From contig DBKS01000045.1 in assembly GCA_002298605.1 (NCBI GenBank), positions 38,801 through 95,148 of the forward strand: a stretch of DNA of 56,348 bases. Reading direction: 5' to 3'. Below, one piece after another: positions 24,220-31,140 of this stretch. The translations under genes and the position numbers were made by a program. The notes below the pieces were generated by a model. That model saw only the letters and a program-made list of their open reading frames with translations, was not told the origin of the DNA and made no database searches. The DNA is from Bifidobacterium sp. UBA744 (GTDB taxonomy: Bacteria; Actinomycetota; Actinomycetes; Actinomycetales; Bifidobacteriaceae). Each line of letters opens with the position of its first letter. Within the stretch, counting starts at the first letter, position 1.

Positions 24220-24924
24220 ATGTCTGCAGAAATCTCACAGCCTTTTGACGAGTGCCAACCCCAAACGAACGAAACAGCCCCCACGCTCAGCCGACCCGGA
24301 CTGTTGGTGATGGATGTCGATTCCACGCTGATCGACGAAGAGGTTATAGACGAATTGGGCGTGATTGCGGGCCGTGGGGAGCAGGTCACCGCGATCACCA
24401 CGCGCGCGATGAACGGCGAACTGGATTTCCTTGAGGCTCTGAGCGCCCGGGTCGGGCTGCTGAGGGGCCTGCCCTCCACGGTGTTCGACCAGGTGTATGA
24501 GCACCTGCATTTCACCCGAGGGGCATTGGAGCTCATCGGCGTTCTGCACCGTCACGGATGGAAGGTCGGCGTGGTGTCCGGCGGGTTCCACGAGATTGTC
24601 GACAAGCTGGTCGCCGACGCCGGCATCGACTTCGCGCTGGCGAATCGCCTGGGCGTCGACGGCAACGGCCTGCTCACCGGCGAGCTGAATGGCGAGATCG
24701 TCACGAAGGCGACCAAATCGCAGGCATTGCACGATTGGGCCGAACGCATCGGGGTACCGCATGAGCAGACTGTGGCCATGGGAGATGGAGCCAACGACAT
24801 CCCAATGATTATGGAGGCGGGTCTCGGCGTCGCGTTCTGCGCCAAACCCGCCACGCAGGCCGCGGCCCCACATGCCATCAACCAACGCGACTTGTCGCTG
24901 CTGCTGCGATTGCTGCGCGCCTAG
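24220..24924 (+). CDS. serB: phosphoserine phosphatase
   Basis: HAD-superfamily enzyme that hydrolyses phosphoserine to serine, the last step of serine synthesis. Motif I is VMDVDSTLID (nucleophile and acid/base Asp), motif II VVSGGFHEI, the motif III Lys lies in VTKATKSQAL, and motif IV is MGDGANDIPMI. All key residues are present and no N-terminal ACT domain is seen. The ATG at 24220 gives MSAEISQPF (234 residues) and fits the leaderless promoter; an ATG at 24214 adds two residues. A frame open far upstream overlaps dedA and is discounted. Confidence 0.94.
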   Translation: MSAEISQPFDECQPQTNETAPTLSRPGLLVMDVDSTLIDEEVIDELGVIAGRGEQVTAITTRAMNGELDFLEALSARVGLLRGLPSTVFDQVYEHLHFTRGALELIGVLHRHGWKVGVVSGGFHEIVDKLVADAGIDFALANRLGVDGNGLLTGELNGEIVTKATKSQALHDWAERIGVPHEQTVAMGDGANDIPMIMEAGLGVAFCAKPATQAAAPHAINQRDLSLLLRLLRA

Positions 24925-24968
24925 CGACGGTTTGTCCGGCGTCATTGGGAACGCCGGACAAACCGTCG
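24925..24968. terminator. perfect 18-bp hairpin between serB and fmt
   Basis: CGACGGTTTGTCCGGCGT (24925-24942) pairs without mismatch with 24951-24968; loop of 8 bases. It begins at the base after the serB stop and lies 18 bases from the convergent fmt stop, so it would serve both genes. There is no T-tract on either side. Confidence 0.75.
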
Positions 24969-24986
24969 TCGTATCGGGCTCATCGT

Positions 24987-25976
24987 CTAATCGACATAGG
25001 CGTCGGCGGCCAGACGTGCTCCGCGGGCCCAATCCGCGGCGCGCATGGCCTTTTTGCCCTGTGCCTTGACCTGAAGCAGCTCGAGCGGGTCGGACAGCGT
25101 GCCGACCCATACGTTCTTTTTGCCTGCACGCAATTCGCCCGGCTTCAGCTCGCCGGCGTCGGGCGCGTTCGGCGTCGAGGCGTCAGCCGGACGCGCCTCA
25201 AGCACGTGAAGCGTCGTCGGCCGGCCACAGTCGCCATCGGCATCGCGACCCTCGCTATGCAACAGACACCACGCCCCGGGATTCGGCGTGCAGGCGCGGA
25301 TCTGACGGTCGGCGGCGAACACCGGCACGTCAAAGCGGATATGGGCGTCTTCCACACGAATCTTGGCGGCCACTTCAAACGCGCCGGGCTGCTGCTCGAT
25401 CGGGGAGACACTCCCCTCCGCCAGCGCCTCCAGCGAGGCGGCCAGCACATGCGATCCGTCTTCGGCCAGCCGTGCCAGCAATTCGCCGCTGGTTTCGTGC
25501 GCACCGATCTCCACGGTGGATTGCGCGAGAATCGGACCGGCGTCCATATCGCGCGTGATGCGGAATACCGTCGCACCGGTAAGCGTGTCGCCGGCCCAGA
25601 TGGCCCGTTGGACGGGTGCCGCGCCACGCCACTGCGGCAGCAGGGAAAAATGCAGGTTGTACCAGCCAAGCGGCAATGCGTCGAGCACCGGCTGCTTCAG
25701 GATCTTGCCATACGCCACCACGGCGGCGGCCTCGGCGCCGGTGGCGGCCAATTCTTCAAGAAATCCTGGGGCGGCCGGATCCGACTCGAGCACGGGGATG
25801 CCGAGCTTCAGCGCGGCCTGCTTGACGGGATTCGCCACCAGTTTGCGGCCGCGCCCGGTCGGCGCGTCCGGGCGGGTCAGCACGGCAACGACCTCGAAAT
25901 GCCTGGAGTCCTCCGCAAGCAGCTTCAACGAGGGGACTGCGACTTCCGGGGATCCTGCGAACAACACTTTCAACAT
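24987..25976 (-). CDS. fmt: methionyl-tRNA formyltransferase
   Basis: Transfers a formyl group from 10-formyl-THF to initiator Met-tRNA. The N-terminal catalytic domain shows FAGSPEVAVPSLKLL, the folate-site motif NLHFSLLPQWRGAAP (catalytic His and the SLLPxxRG loop), and the catalytic Asp in TRDMDAGPIL. The C-terminal tRNA-binding OB domain follows. 329 residues, normal length. The ATG at 25976 (MLKVLFAGS) matches the family start and lies 7 bases after a TATGAT -10 box; the upstream ATGs at 25985 and 25988 overlap that box. Confidence 0.96.
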   Translation of the reverse strand: MLKVLFAGSPEVAVPSLKLLAEDSRHFEVVAVLTRPDAPTGRGRKLVANPVKQAALKLGIPVLESDPAAPGFLEELAATGAEAAAVVAYGKILKQPVLDALPLGWYNLHFSLLPQWRGAAPVQRAIWAGDTLTGATVFRITRDMDAGPILAQSTVEIGAHETSGELLARLAEDGSHVLAASLEALAEGSVSPIEQQPGAFEVAAKIRVEDAHIRFDVPVFAADRQIRACTPNPGAWCLLHSEGRDADGDCGRPTTLHVLEARPADASTPNAPDAGELKPGELRAGKKNVWVGTLSDPLELLQVKAQGKKAMRAADWARGARLAADAYVD

Positions 25977-25983
25977 ATCGTCC

Positions 25984-25989
25984 ATCATA
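25984..25989 (-). promoter_or_regulatory. candidate -10 box of fmt (leaderless geometry)
   Basis: TATGAT, one mismatch from consensus, ends 7 bases before the fmt ATG at 25976. No Shine-Dalgarno at that start. This is one of the clearest examples of the pattern in the window. Confidence 0.6.
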
Positions 25990-26027
25990 GGGCATCCCGG
26001 GGCACCTCATTCCCTACGAACCGGCGG

Positions 26028-26741
26028 CTACTTCACGGCGGGGACGTTCACTCCCGCGTCAATGAGCAGCGCACGCAACTTATAGGGGTCGGTGAACTTC
26101 ACACCGCGGATTCCCGCCGAATTGGCGCCCACGATATTCATCGCCTTGTCGTCCACGAACACCGCCCCATCCGCGGCAATGCCGAACTTCGACAGGGCGT
26201 ACTCGTAGATATCGGTGTGTGGCTTGCGCAGCCCGACCAGGCCGGACACCACCTTGCCGTCCAGCGAATGCAGGATCGGATACCCGGACCAGGCGATGGG
26301 AAACAGTTCCGAAGCCCAATTCGACAGTCCCCACACGCCGACGCCCGCCGCCTTGAGATCTTCGATCAGCTTGCGGGCGCCGGGAACGGCGCCGCCCAGC
26401 GAATCCACGAAATTCGCATCATAATAGCGAATCATCTCCGCGGCGCGTTCGCCTCGATTCGCCAACACCCAGGCCTCCGCCTCGGCGCAACTCGTTCCTC
26501 CGTCCATCAGATCCGACGCGGAATACAGGCCGGAATTGGCGTCATCGAGGAACCATTCGATGCTGTCGCGCGAATACCGGCCCACCATGGCGTTGCCGGG
26601 ATCCCAAAACACCAGCACATTGCCGAAGTCGAATATCACATCGGTGATCGCCTTGCCGGCATGAGCGGCGGCATTGCCCTCCGCGACCAGCACATCAGAT
26701 TCCATTTGCGGTTCTCCGGGCCATCCCTTTGCCATTGTCAT
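26028..26741 (-). CDS. HAD-IA phosphatase (YihX-like)
   Basis: A 237-residue haloacid-dehalogenase phosphatase. Motif I is VIFDFGNVLVFWDP: the second Asp of the usual DxD is Asn, as in the YihX/epoxide-hydrolase branch. Motif II is WGLSNW, the motif III Lys lies in GLRKPHTDIYEYAL, and motif IV is VFVDDKAMNIVGA. E. coli YihX acts on alpha-D-glucose-1-phosphate; the substrate here is not established. The start MTMAKGWPGEP has GGAAAGGAAC upstream. It lies between priA and fmt, 51 bases before the latter. Confidence 0.85.
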   Translation of the reverse strand: MTMAKGWPGEPQMESDVLVAEGNAAAHAGKAITDVIFDFGNVLVFWDPGNAMVGRYSRDSIEWFLDDANSGLYSASDLMDGGTSCAEAEAWVLANRGERAAEMIRYYDANFVDSLGGAVPGARKLIEDLKAAGVGVWGLSNWASELFPIAWSGYPILHSLDGKVVSGLVGLRKPHTDIYEYALSKFGIAADGAVFVDDKAMNIVGANSAGIRGVKFTDPYKLRALLIDAGVNVPAVK

Positions 26742-26832
26742 GTTCCTTTCCGCCATCGGCACCTGGTCACATCTGCATTGTCCCGCCATCCGCCGACGTG
26801 ACACCGCAGGTTCCGCGGTGCCGCGCACCATC

Positions 26833-29151
26833 TCAGATCAGGTCCTTGGGATCAAGTTGAAAGCGCAACTCCCCCGGAGTCCGAGTCGCCACATGCTTCG
26901 CCACAGCCGAGCGAAGACGCGACGCCAATTCCTCTCGTCGCGGCAACGGCACACGGACCACGGCTTTGACCCGATCGCGGGTCTCCTCAAGTTCGCGCGC
27001 GTTCATGGTGGCCGGTTGAGCGATCGGCACCGGACCAAGCACCGAAGGCTGCACCTCCGATCCGCCATTCGCATCCGGGACCGCAACTTCGGCCCATTCG
27101 CCGTCGAGCACGCCGACTTGCCGCAGCGCCCAGGCCACAGCGTCGCGACGCCCCCATACGCACGCCGCGGCAACCACCGGAGGCAAACCGGTCTGTTGGC
27201 GTTCAAGCAGCTCCTGAGCCGCCAAACACGGCGAATTCCATTCGACGAGGGACCGGGCGAGCACCGGATCGGTCTGGCCCAGCAGCAGGGCCTGGCCTCC
27301 AAGCGTGCGGGGCTTGCACAACGCCACCGCACGCATCCACGCCGTCAGCGTATCGGTCCGCGCGTCCACCCCCAGCGCGTACAGGCTGGTCCACGCATCG
27401 AGGATCGCCACGGCCTGGTATCCCGTCTGCAATGCCGCGGCGTCATCGCTCCCCGCCTCGGAACGCCCGGTCGGGCGCACCCGCGGTTCGCAGCCCGGAG
27501 TCGCGATCACCAGCTGCGGACGGTCGGCGATCGATTCGACGACTCCCCTCGGCTGATGGGGCGACGACACCACAAACGGCACGCCGCGGAACAGCCCCTG
27601 CAGCTCGACCGCGGTTCCTGCCGCACCGACGTGAACCACGCTCATTCGACCACCCCGGCAGTGCGGACAACGCCATCCGACGGCAGCCGCCCCGCACCAG
27701 CGGCAACGAGGCGCCGCGCTCCGACCGCTCGAAGCGTCCGAAGCGGGCCCGCCGGGTCCGCCGGTCCCACCGTCGGGACGATACGCCCCTCTCGGCAATT
27801 CCAGAGGTCCCGTACATCGCGGACAGCGGGCCTGCCGATGACATTTCGCGCAGCTCAGTGTTTCGCTTACGCCCTCAGCCGGTATGGACAGCAGCACCGG
27901 CCCGGATTCCAGGGCCTTGCCCAGTACCCTCACCGCGGTGTGCGGCACCCTCACGCCCGCTGTGGGATCGCCCAAACGCACTAGTTCCTCGCGGTTCAGC
28001 CAACGGCACCAGGGCGAGCGCTCCTTGGCCACGGTCGGCAACGCATGCACGAAGGTCGCACGGGACGCCTGGCTGATGGGGCTGCGCGCATGACCCAGGG
28101 CGACGAACACGCCGCCATGGTTCCTCGCCCGCAACCGCAGCACGCCGCGCGCCTGAGGATACGGCATGAACCCGTCCGCGTTCTGATAGGCCACATCGTC
28201 GACGATGGCGAACAGCGCGCTGCCCGACACCGGCGCATACATGGCCGCCCGAGTACCGATGACGCAGCGAACCTGTCCGCCGGCCACCGCCAGATAGGCG
28301 CGATATCGTTCGGCCGGCGATATCGCGCTGGCCGCGGACAAAACCACATAATCGCCGGACCAGCCTCCATGTGCCGCCTCACTGGGGGCGAAACGCCGCA
28401 ATCCGGCGGTTCGCAGCACTTCGTCGACATCGGAGACATGTCGCATATCAGGCAGCACCATCACCACCGATTTTCCAACGAGCAGGGCGTCCATCATCAT
28501 CCAGACCGCATCCCGGGCCCATGTCAGCGTCCCGGGAAGACTGTCGACCACCACTTCGGCAAAGCCGTGTCCCTCCAACGACGCCCGCCACGCCGAGGCC
28601 TGGTCATACGATGCGACGATGCGCTTCCATTCGTCGTCCGCCGAGGCCCGCAGCCGTTCCCCCGCATGCGACGCCACGGAGCCGACAGTCCCCTCGCCGC
28701 CGGCAGCCAGAGCCTGCTCCGTCTCCACGCGCGCCACGCGCGGGGGAATGGCGAAGCGAAGGATATTGGCGCGGGTACCGCCATAGTAGTCGGCTATCGA
28801 GGCGATATCCCGGCGCATCTGCTCCCCCACCACCACAATCGGGCTCAATACCCGTTCCAGGTAGCGCAGCGACGACAGGGGCGTCGGACTTGACTCGGTC
28901 CGCGACCAAATCACGCCATTGAGCAATTGGCCGCCGAAGCGCACGCGCACCTGCACGCCGGGCCTGGCGTCCCCATCCATGGCGCTCGGCACCAGATAGT
29001 CGAAGCTTCTTCCCAGATGCGTCGCCTGCACGTCAAGCACCACCTGCGCGATCGGATTCGACGCCGCCGCGGTGCGGCGCGCAGACGCACGACGGCGTTT
29101 GCGAGGCGCGAACCCGTCAAGCGTCAATTGCTGCGCATGCTGTGTACTCAT
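26833..29151 (-). CDS. priA: PriA-like primosomal protein N' without helicase motifs
   Basis: A 772-residue replication-restart protein. The N-terminal 3'-DNA-binding domain is recognisable (LGRSFDYLVPSAM, RFGGQLLNGVIW). The eight-cysteine zinc-binding insert is complete: CAKC, CPRC, CRWC and CPHC. The helicase core is degenerate: where Walker A should be the sequence reads SLPGTLTWARDAVW, and the DEEH box is IVDDVAYQ. This agrees with actinobacterial PriA, which is regarded as lacking helicase activity. The ATG at 29151 gives MSTQHAQQLTLDGF; ATGs further up lie in the metK terminator. Confidence 0.9.
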   Translation of the reverse strand: MSTQHAQQLTLDGFAPRKRRRASARRTAAASNPIAQVVLDVQATHLGRSFDYLVPSAMDGDARPGVQVRVRFGGQLLNGVIWSRTESSPTPLSSLRYLERVLSPIVVVGEQMRRDIASIADYYGGTRANILRFAIPPRVARVETEQALAAGGEGTVGSVASHAGERLRASADDEWKRIVASYDQASAWRASLEGHGFAEVVVDSLPGTLTWARDAVWMMMDALLVGKSVVMVLPDMRHVSDVDEVLRTAGLRRFAPSEAAHGGWSGDYVVLSAASAISPAERYRAYLAVAGGQVRCVIGTRAAMYAPVSGSALFAIVDDVAYQNADGFMPYPQARGVLRLRARNHGGVFVALGHARSPISQASRATFVHALPTVAKERSPWCRWLNREELVRLGDPTAGVRVPHTAVRVLGKALESGPVLLSIPAEGVSETLSCAKCHRQARCPRCTGPLELPRGAYRPDGGTGGPGGPASDASSGRSAAPRCRWCGAAAVGWRCPHCRGGRMSVVHVGAAGTAVELQGLFRGVPFVVSSPHQPRGVVESIADRPQLVIATPGCEPRVRPTGRSEAGSDDAAALQTGYQAVAILDAWTSLYALGVDARTDTLTAWMRAVALCKPRTLGGQALLLGQTDPVLARSLVEWNSPCLAAQELLERQQTGLPPVVAAACVWGRRDAVAWALRQVGVLDGEWAEVAVPDANGGSEVQPSVLGPVPIAQPATMNARELEETRDRVKAVVRVPLPRREELASRLRSAVAKHVATRTPGELRFQLDPKDLI

Positions 29152-29159
29152 CGTCCCCC

Positions 29160-29165
29160 AGCATA
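29160..29165 (-). promoter_or_regulatory. candidate -10 box of priA
   Basis: TATGCT on the minus strand, 8 bases before the priA ATG. It directly follows the T-tract of the metK terminator. The intervening GGGGGACG might instead serve as a weak ribosome-binding site. Confidence 0.4.
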
Positions 29166-29210
29166 AAACAAAACCGGGCGCCATGGCGTATACAACCCCA
29201 CAGCGCCCGG
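29164..29210 (-). terminator. intrinsic terminator of metK
   Basis: GCGCCCGG (29203-29210) and CCGGGCGC (29174-29181) form a perfect 8-bp stem, read 5' to 3' on the minus strand as CCGGGCGC...GCGCCCGG, followed by TTTTGTTTTAT. Confidence 0.85.
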
Positions 29211-29285
29211 CGAACCATCCGCCGCCGCCAGCCGCCCGCACGGGATGCCGGCAGATGCCGAACGGTCAGAATCCGGCTTGGCCAA

Positions 29286-30506
29286 TCAGCCCTCGGCGAT
29301 CGCCGCCTTGAGCTCATCGACCTTATTGGTCGCCTCCCAGGTGAAATCCGGATCATTGCGGCCAAAATGACCATAGGCTGCGGTCTTCTTGTAGATCGGC
29401 CGTTTGAGGTCAAGTTCGTCGATGATCGCGGCCGGGCGCAGATCGAACACCTTGCGCACGGCGGCGGCGATCTGGCCGCGGGTCACGCCTTCTTCCGTGC
29501 CGAAGGTCTCCACGTTCACCGACACCGGGTCCGCCACGCCAATGGCGTACGCGACCTGCACCTCGACCTTGTGCGCCAGCCCGGCGGCGACGATGTTCTT
29601 GGCCACCCAACGGGTTGCATAGGCCGCGGAACGGTCGACCTTGCTCGGATCCTTGCCCGAGAACGCGCCGCCGCCATGATGCGCGGCGCCGCCGTAGGTG
29701 TCGACGATGATCTTGCGACCGGTGAGTCCGGCATCCGCCGCCGGTCCGCCGAGAACGAACGACCCGGTCGGGTTCACCAACTGGCGATACCCCTGATGTT
29801 CGATCCTGTCGCCCAGCACCTCATCAAGCACGGGGTCGATCACATGCTCCTTCAACTGCGCTTCAAGCCACTCATGGGTCGCTTCGGGATCATGCTGCGT
29901 GGAGATCAGCACGGTTTCGACCTTCACCGGGTGATCGTGCTCATCGTATTCGATCGTGACCTGCGTTTTGCCGTCCGGACGCAGATGCGGCACGATGCCT
30001 TCCTTGCGCACCTGGGCCAGACGATAGGCGAGCTTATGCGCCAGGTAGATCGGCAACGGCATCAGCGCCTCGGTTTCGTCCGTGGCATAGCCGAACATCA
30101 CGCCCTGGTCGCCGGCGCCCTGCGCCTCATACCGTTCCTCGCGCGTTGCGGCGGACTCCTGCCTGGAATCCAGGCGGGCCACACCTTGATTGATTTCCGC
30201 GCTCTGTCCGGTAATCGCCACCATCACGCCACAGGAGTCGGCGTCCAATCCCACCTGGGAGCTGGTGTAGCCGATCTCATGAAGCACTTCACGCACTTTG
30301 GCCTGCACATCGCAATAGCCGGCCGAGGTCACCTCGCCGAACACCAGGAACACGCCGGTGGCCGCCGAAGTCTCGACGGCGACATGCGATTGCGGATCCT
30401 GGCTGAGCAAGTCGTCAAGAATGGAATCGGAAATAAGGTCGCACACCTTATCGGGGTGGCCTTCAGTAACGGATTCGGCCGAAATAAGCCGTTTTTCTTC
30501 AGTCAT
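29286..30506 (-). CDS. metK: S-adenosylmethionine synthase
   Basis: Makes S-adenosylmethionine from methionine and ATP. Signatures: SAESVTEGHPDKVCDLISD (ATP/Mg site), GAGDQGVMFGYATDET (the P-loop-like hexapeptide region), and GGAAHHGGGAFSGKDPSKVDRSAAY. 406 residues, normal for the family. The start MTEEKRLISAESV has GAAAGGGATG upstream. It lies downstream of rpoZ on the same strand, but the ~250-base gap with a hairpin and a probable promoter suggests separate transcription. Confidence 0.97.
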   Translation of the reverse strand: MTEEKRLISAESVTEGHPDKVCDLISDSILDDLLSQDPQSHVAVETSAATGVFLVFGEVTSAGYCDVQAKVREVLHEIGYTSSQVGLDADSCGVMVAITGQSAEINQGVARLDSRQESAATREERYEAQGAGDQGVMFGYATDETEALMPLPIYLAHKLAYRLAQVRKEGIVPHLRPDGKTQVTIEYDEHDHPVKVETVLISTQHDPEATHEWLEAQLKEHVIDPVLDEVLGDRIEHQGYRQLVNPTGSFVLGGPAADAGLTGRKIIVDTYGGAAHHGGGAFSGKDPSKVDRSAAYATRWVAKNIVAAGLAHKVEVQVAYAIGVADPVSVNVETFGTEEGVTRGQIAAAVRKVFDLRPAAIIDELDLKRPIYKKTAAYGHFGRNDPDFTWEATNKVDELKAAIAEG

Positions 30507-30602
30507 ATCATCCCTTTCCGGACTTATCGCCCCGCCGGTGCCCCACATGGGCGGATGCGGCGAAGCACAATGATACGTGGTTGTTCTGTTATCAGGACCG
30601 AG
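30507..30602 (-). promoter_or_regulatory. metK upstream region with a GC-rich structured leader
   Basis: A TATCAT -10-like box lies near 30569-30574 on the minus strand. The ~60-base leader it would produce contains GCCC/GGGC and CGCC/GGCG pairings (30530-30560) just ahead of the ribosome-binding site. I do not recognise a known SAM riboswitch class. Confidence 0.3.
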
Positions 30603-30621
30603 ACGCATGCCTGAGCATGCC

Positions 30622-30663
30622 AAGAGGCCCGCATCAGGCCAAGTGACCAAATGCGAGCCTCTT
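30622..30663 (-). terminator. hairpin between rpoZ and metK
   Basis: AAGAGGCCCGCAT (30622-30634) pairs with ATGCGAGCCTCTT (30651-30663), one mismatch, 16-base loop. It lies ~95 bases after the rpoZ stop and lacks a T-tract. A second small palindrome GCATGC-N4-GCATGC follows at 30605-30620. Confidence 0.5.
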
Positions 30664-30756
30664 GTTCCGTTCGTTCCTGTCTGCCAGTTGTAGTCGCTGA
30701 CGATGCGAACGGCAAGCGTGTCGTTGACATTCCACGCGATTCGCCGATTGGCGAAA

Positions 30757-31041
30757 TCAGTTGCCTTCGTTGACGTCGTCCTCGCCAAGGGTTTCCTCGA
30801 GCAGACCGTCGTTGATCTCGCGGAACGCGATGGAAAGCGGCTTCTCCTGATTCTGATATTCAACCAGCGGGCCAACGTTCTGCAGCAGACCCTCATTCAG
30901 CTGAGTGAAGTAGGAGTTGATCTGACGGGCGCGCTTGGCTGCGAAAATGGCAAGAGCGTACTTCGAATCGGCATGCTCCATAAGATCGTCAATAGGCGGA
31001 TTCGCCAGACCGGTCGGGGTTGGTTCGGTACCGAAAGCCAT
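30757..31041 (-). CDS. rpoZ: RNA polymerase omega subunit
   Basis: A 94-residue subunit that helps beta' fold and join RNA polymerase. The family core is PPIDDLMEHADSKYALAIFA followed by KRARQINSYF, and the C-terminal KPLSIAFREINDGLL segment is present. Length is usual for actinobacteria. GGAGACGTAATCC precedes the ATG. A perfect TATAAT lies about 57 bases upstream. In many actinobacteria rpoZ directly follows gmk; here ilvD lies between them. Confidence 0.95.
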   Translation of the reverse strand: MAFGTEPTPTGLANPPIDDLMEHADSKYALAIFAAKRARQINSYFTQLNEGLLQNVGPLVEYQNQEKPLSIAFREINDGLLEETLGEDDVNEGN

Positions 31042-31097
31042 GGATTACGTCTCCTCAAATGTGTGTCGGCTGATATACAGCCTCTTCAACCTTCAGG

Positions 31098-31103
31098 ATT
31101 ATA
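31098..31103 (-). promoter_or_regulatory. -10 box of rpoZ
   Basis: A perfect TATAAT on the minus strand, in the 99-base gap between ilvD and rpoZ. No good -35 at the usual distance. It would give a leader of about 50 bases with a Shine-Dalgarno. Confidence 0.55.
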
Positions 31104-31140
31104 CTTGTCAGCCCGGACCTGCCCACCACGGCCGCGAAGG

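Noticed and set aside
24945..26801. A 618-codon plus-strand open frame opposite fmt and the HAD gene
   Set aside because: Spans two real minus-strand genes and the gap between them; no coding features of its own.
30507..30756. A known SAM riboswitch before metK
   Set aside because: I could not find the conserved core of any SAM class by eye; reported only as an unassigned structured leader.
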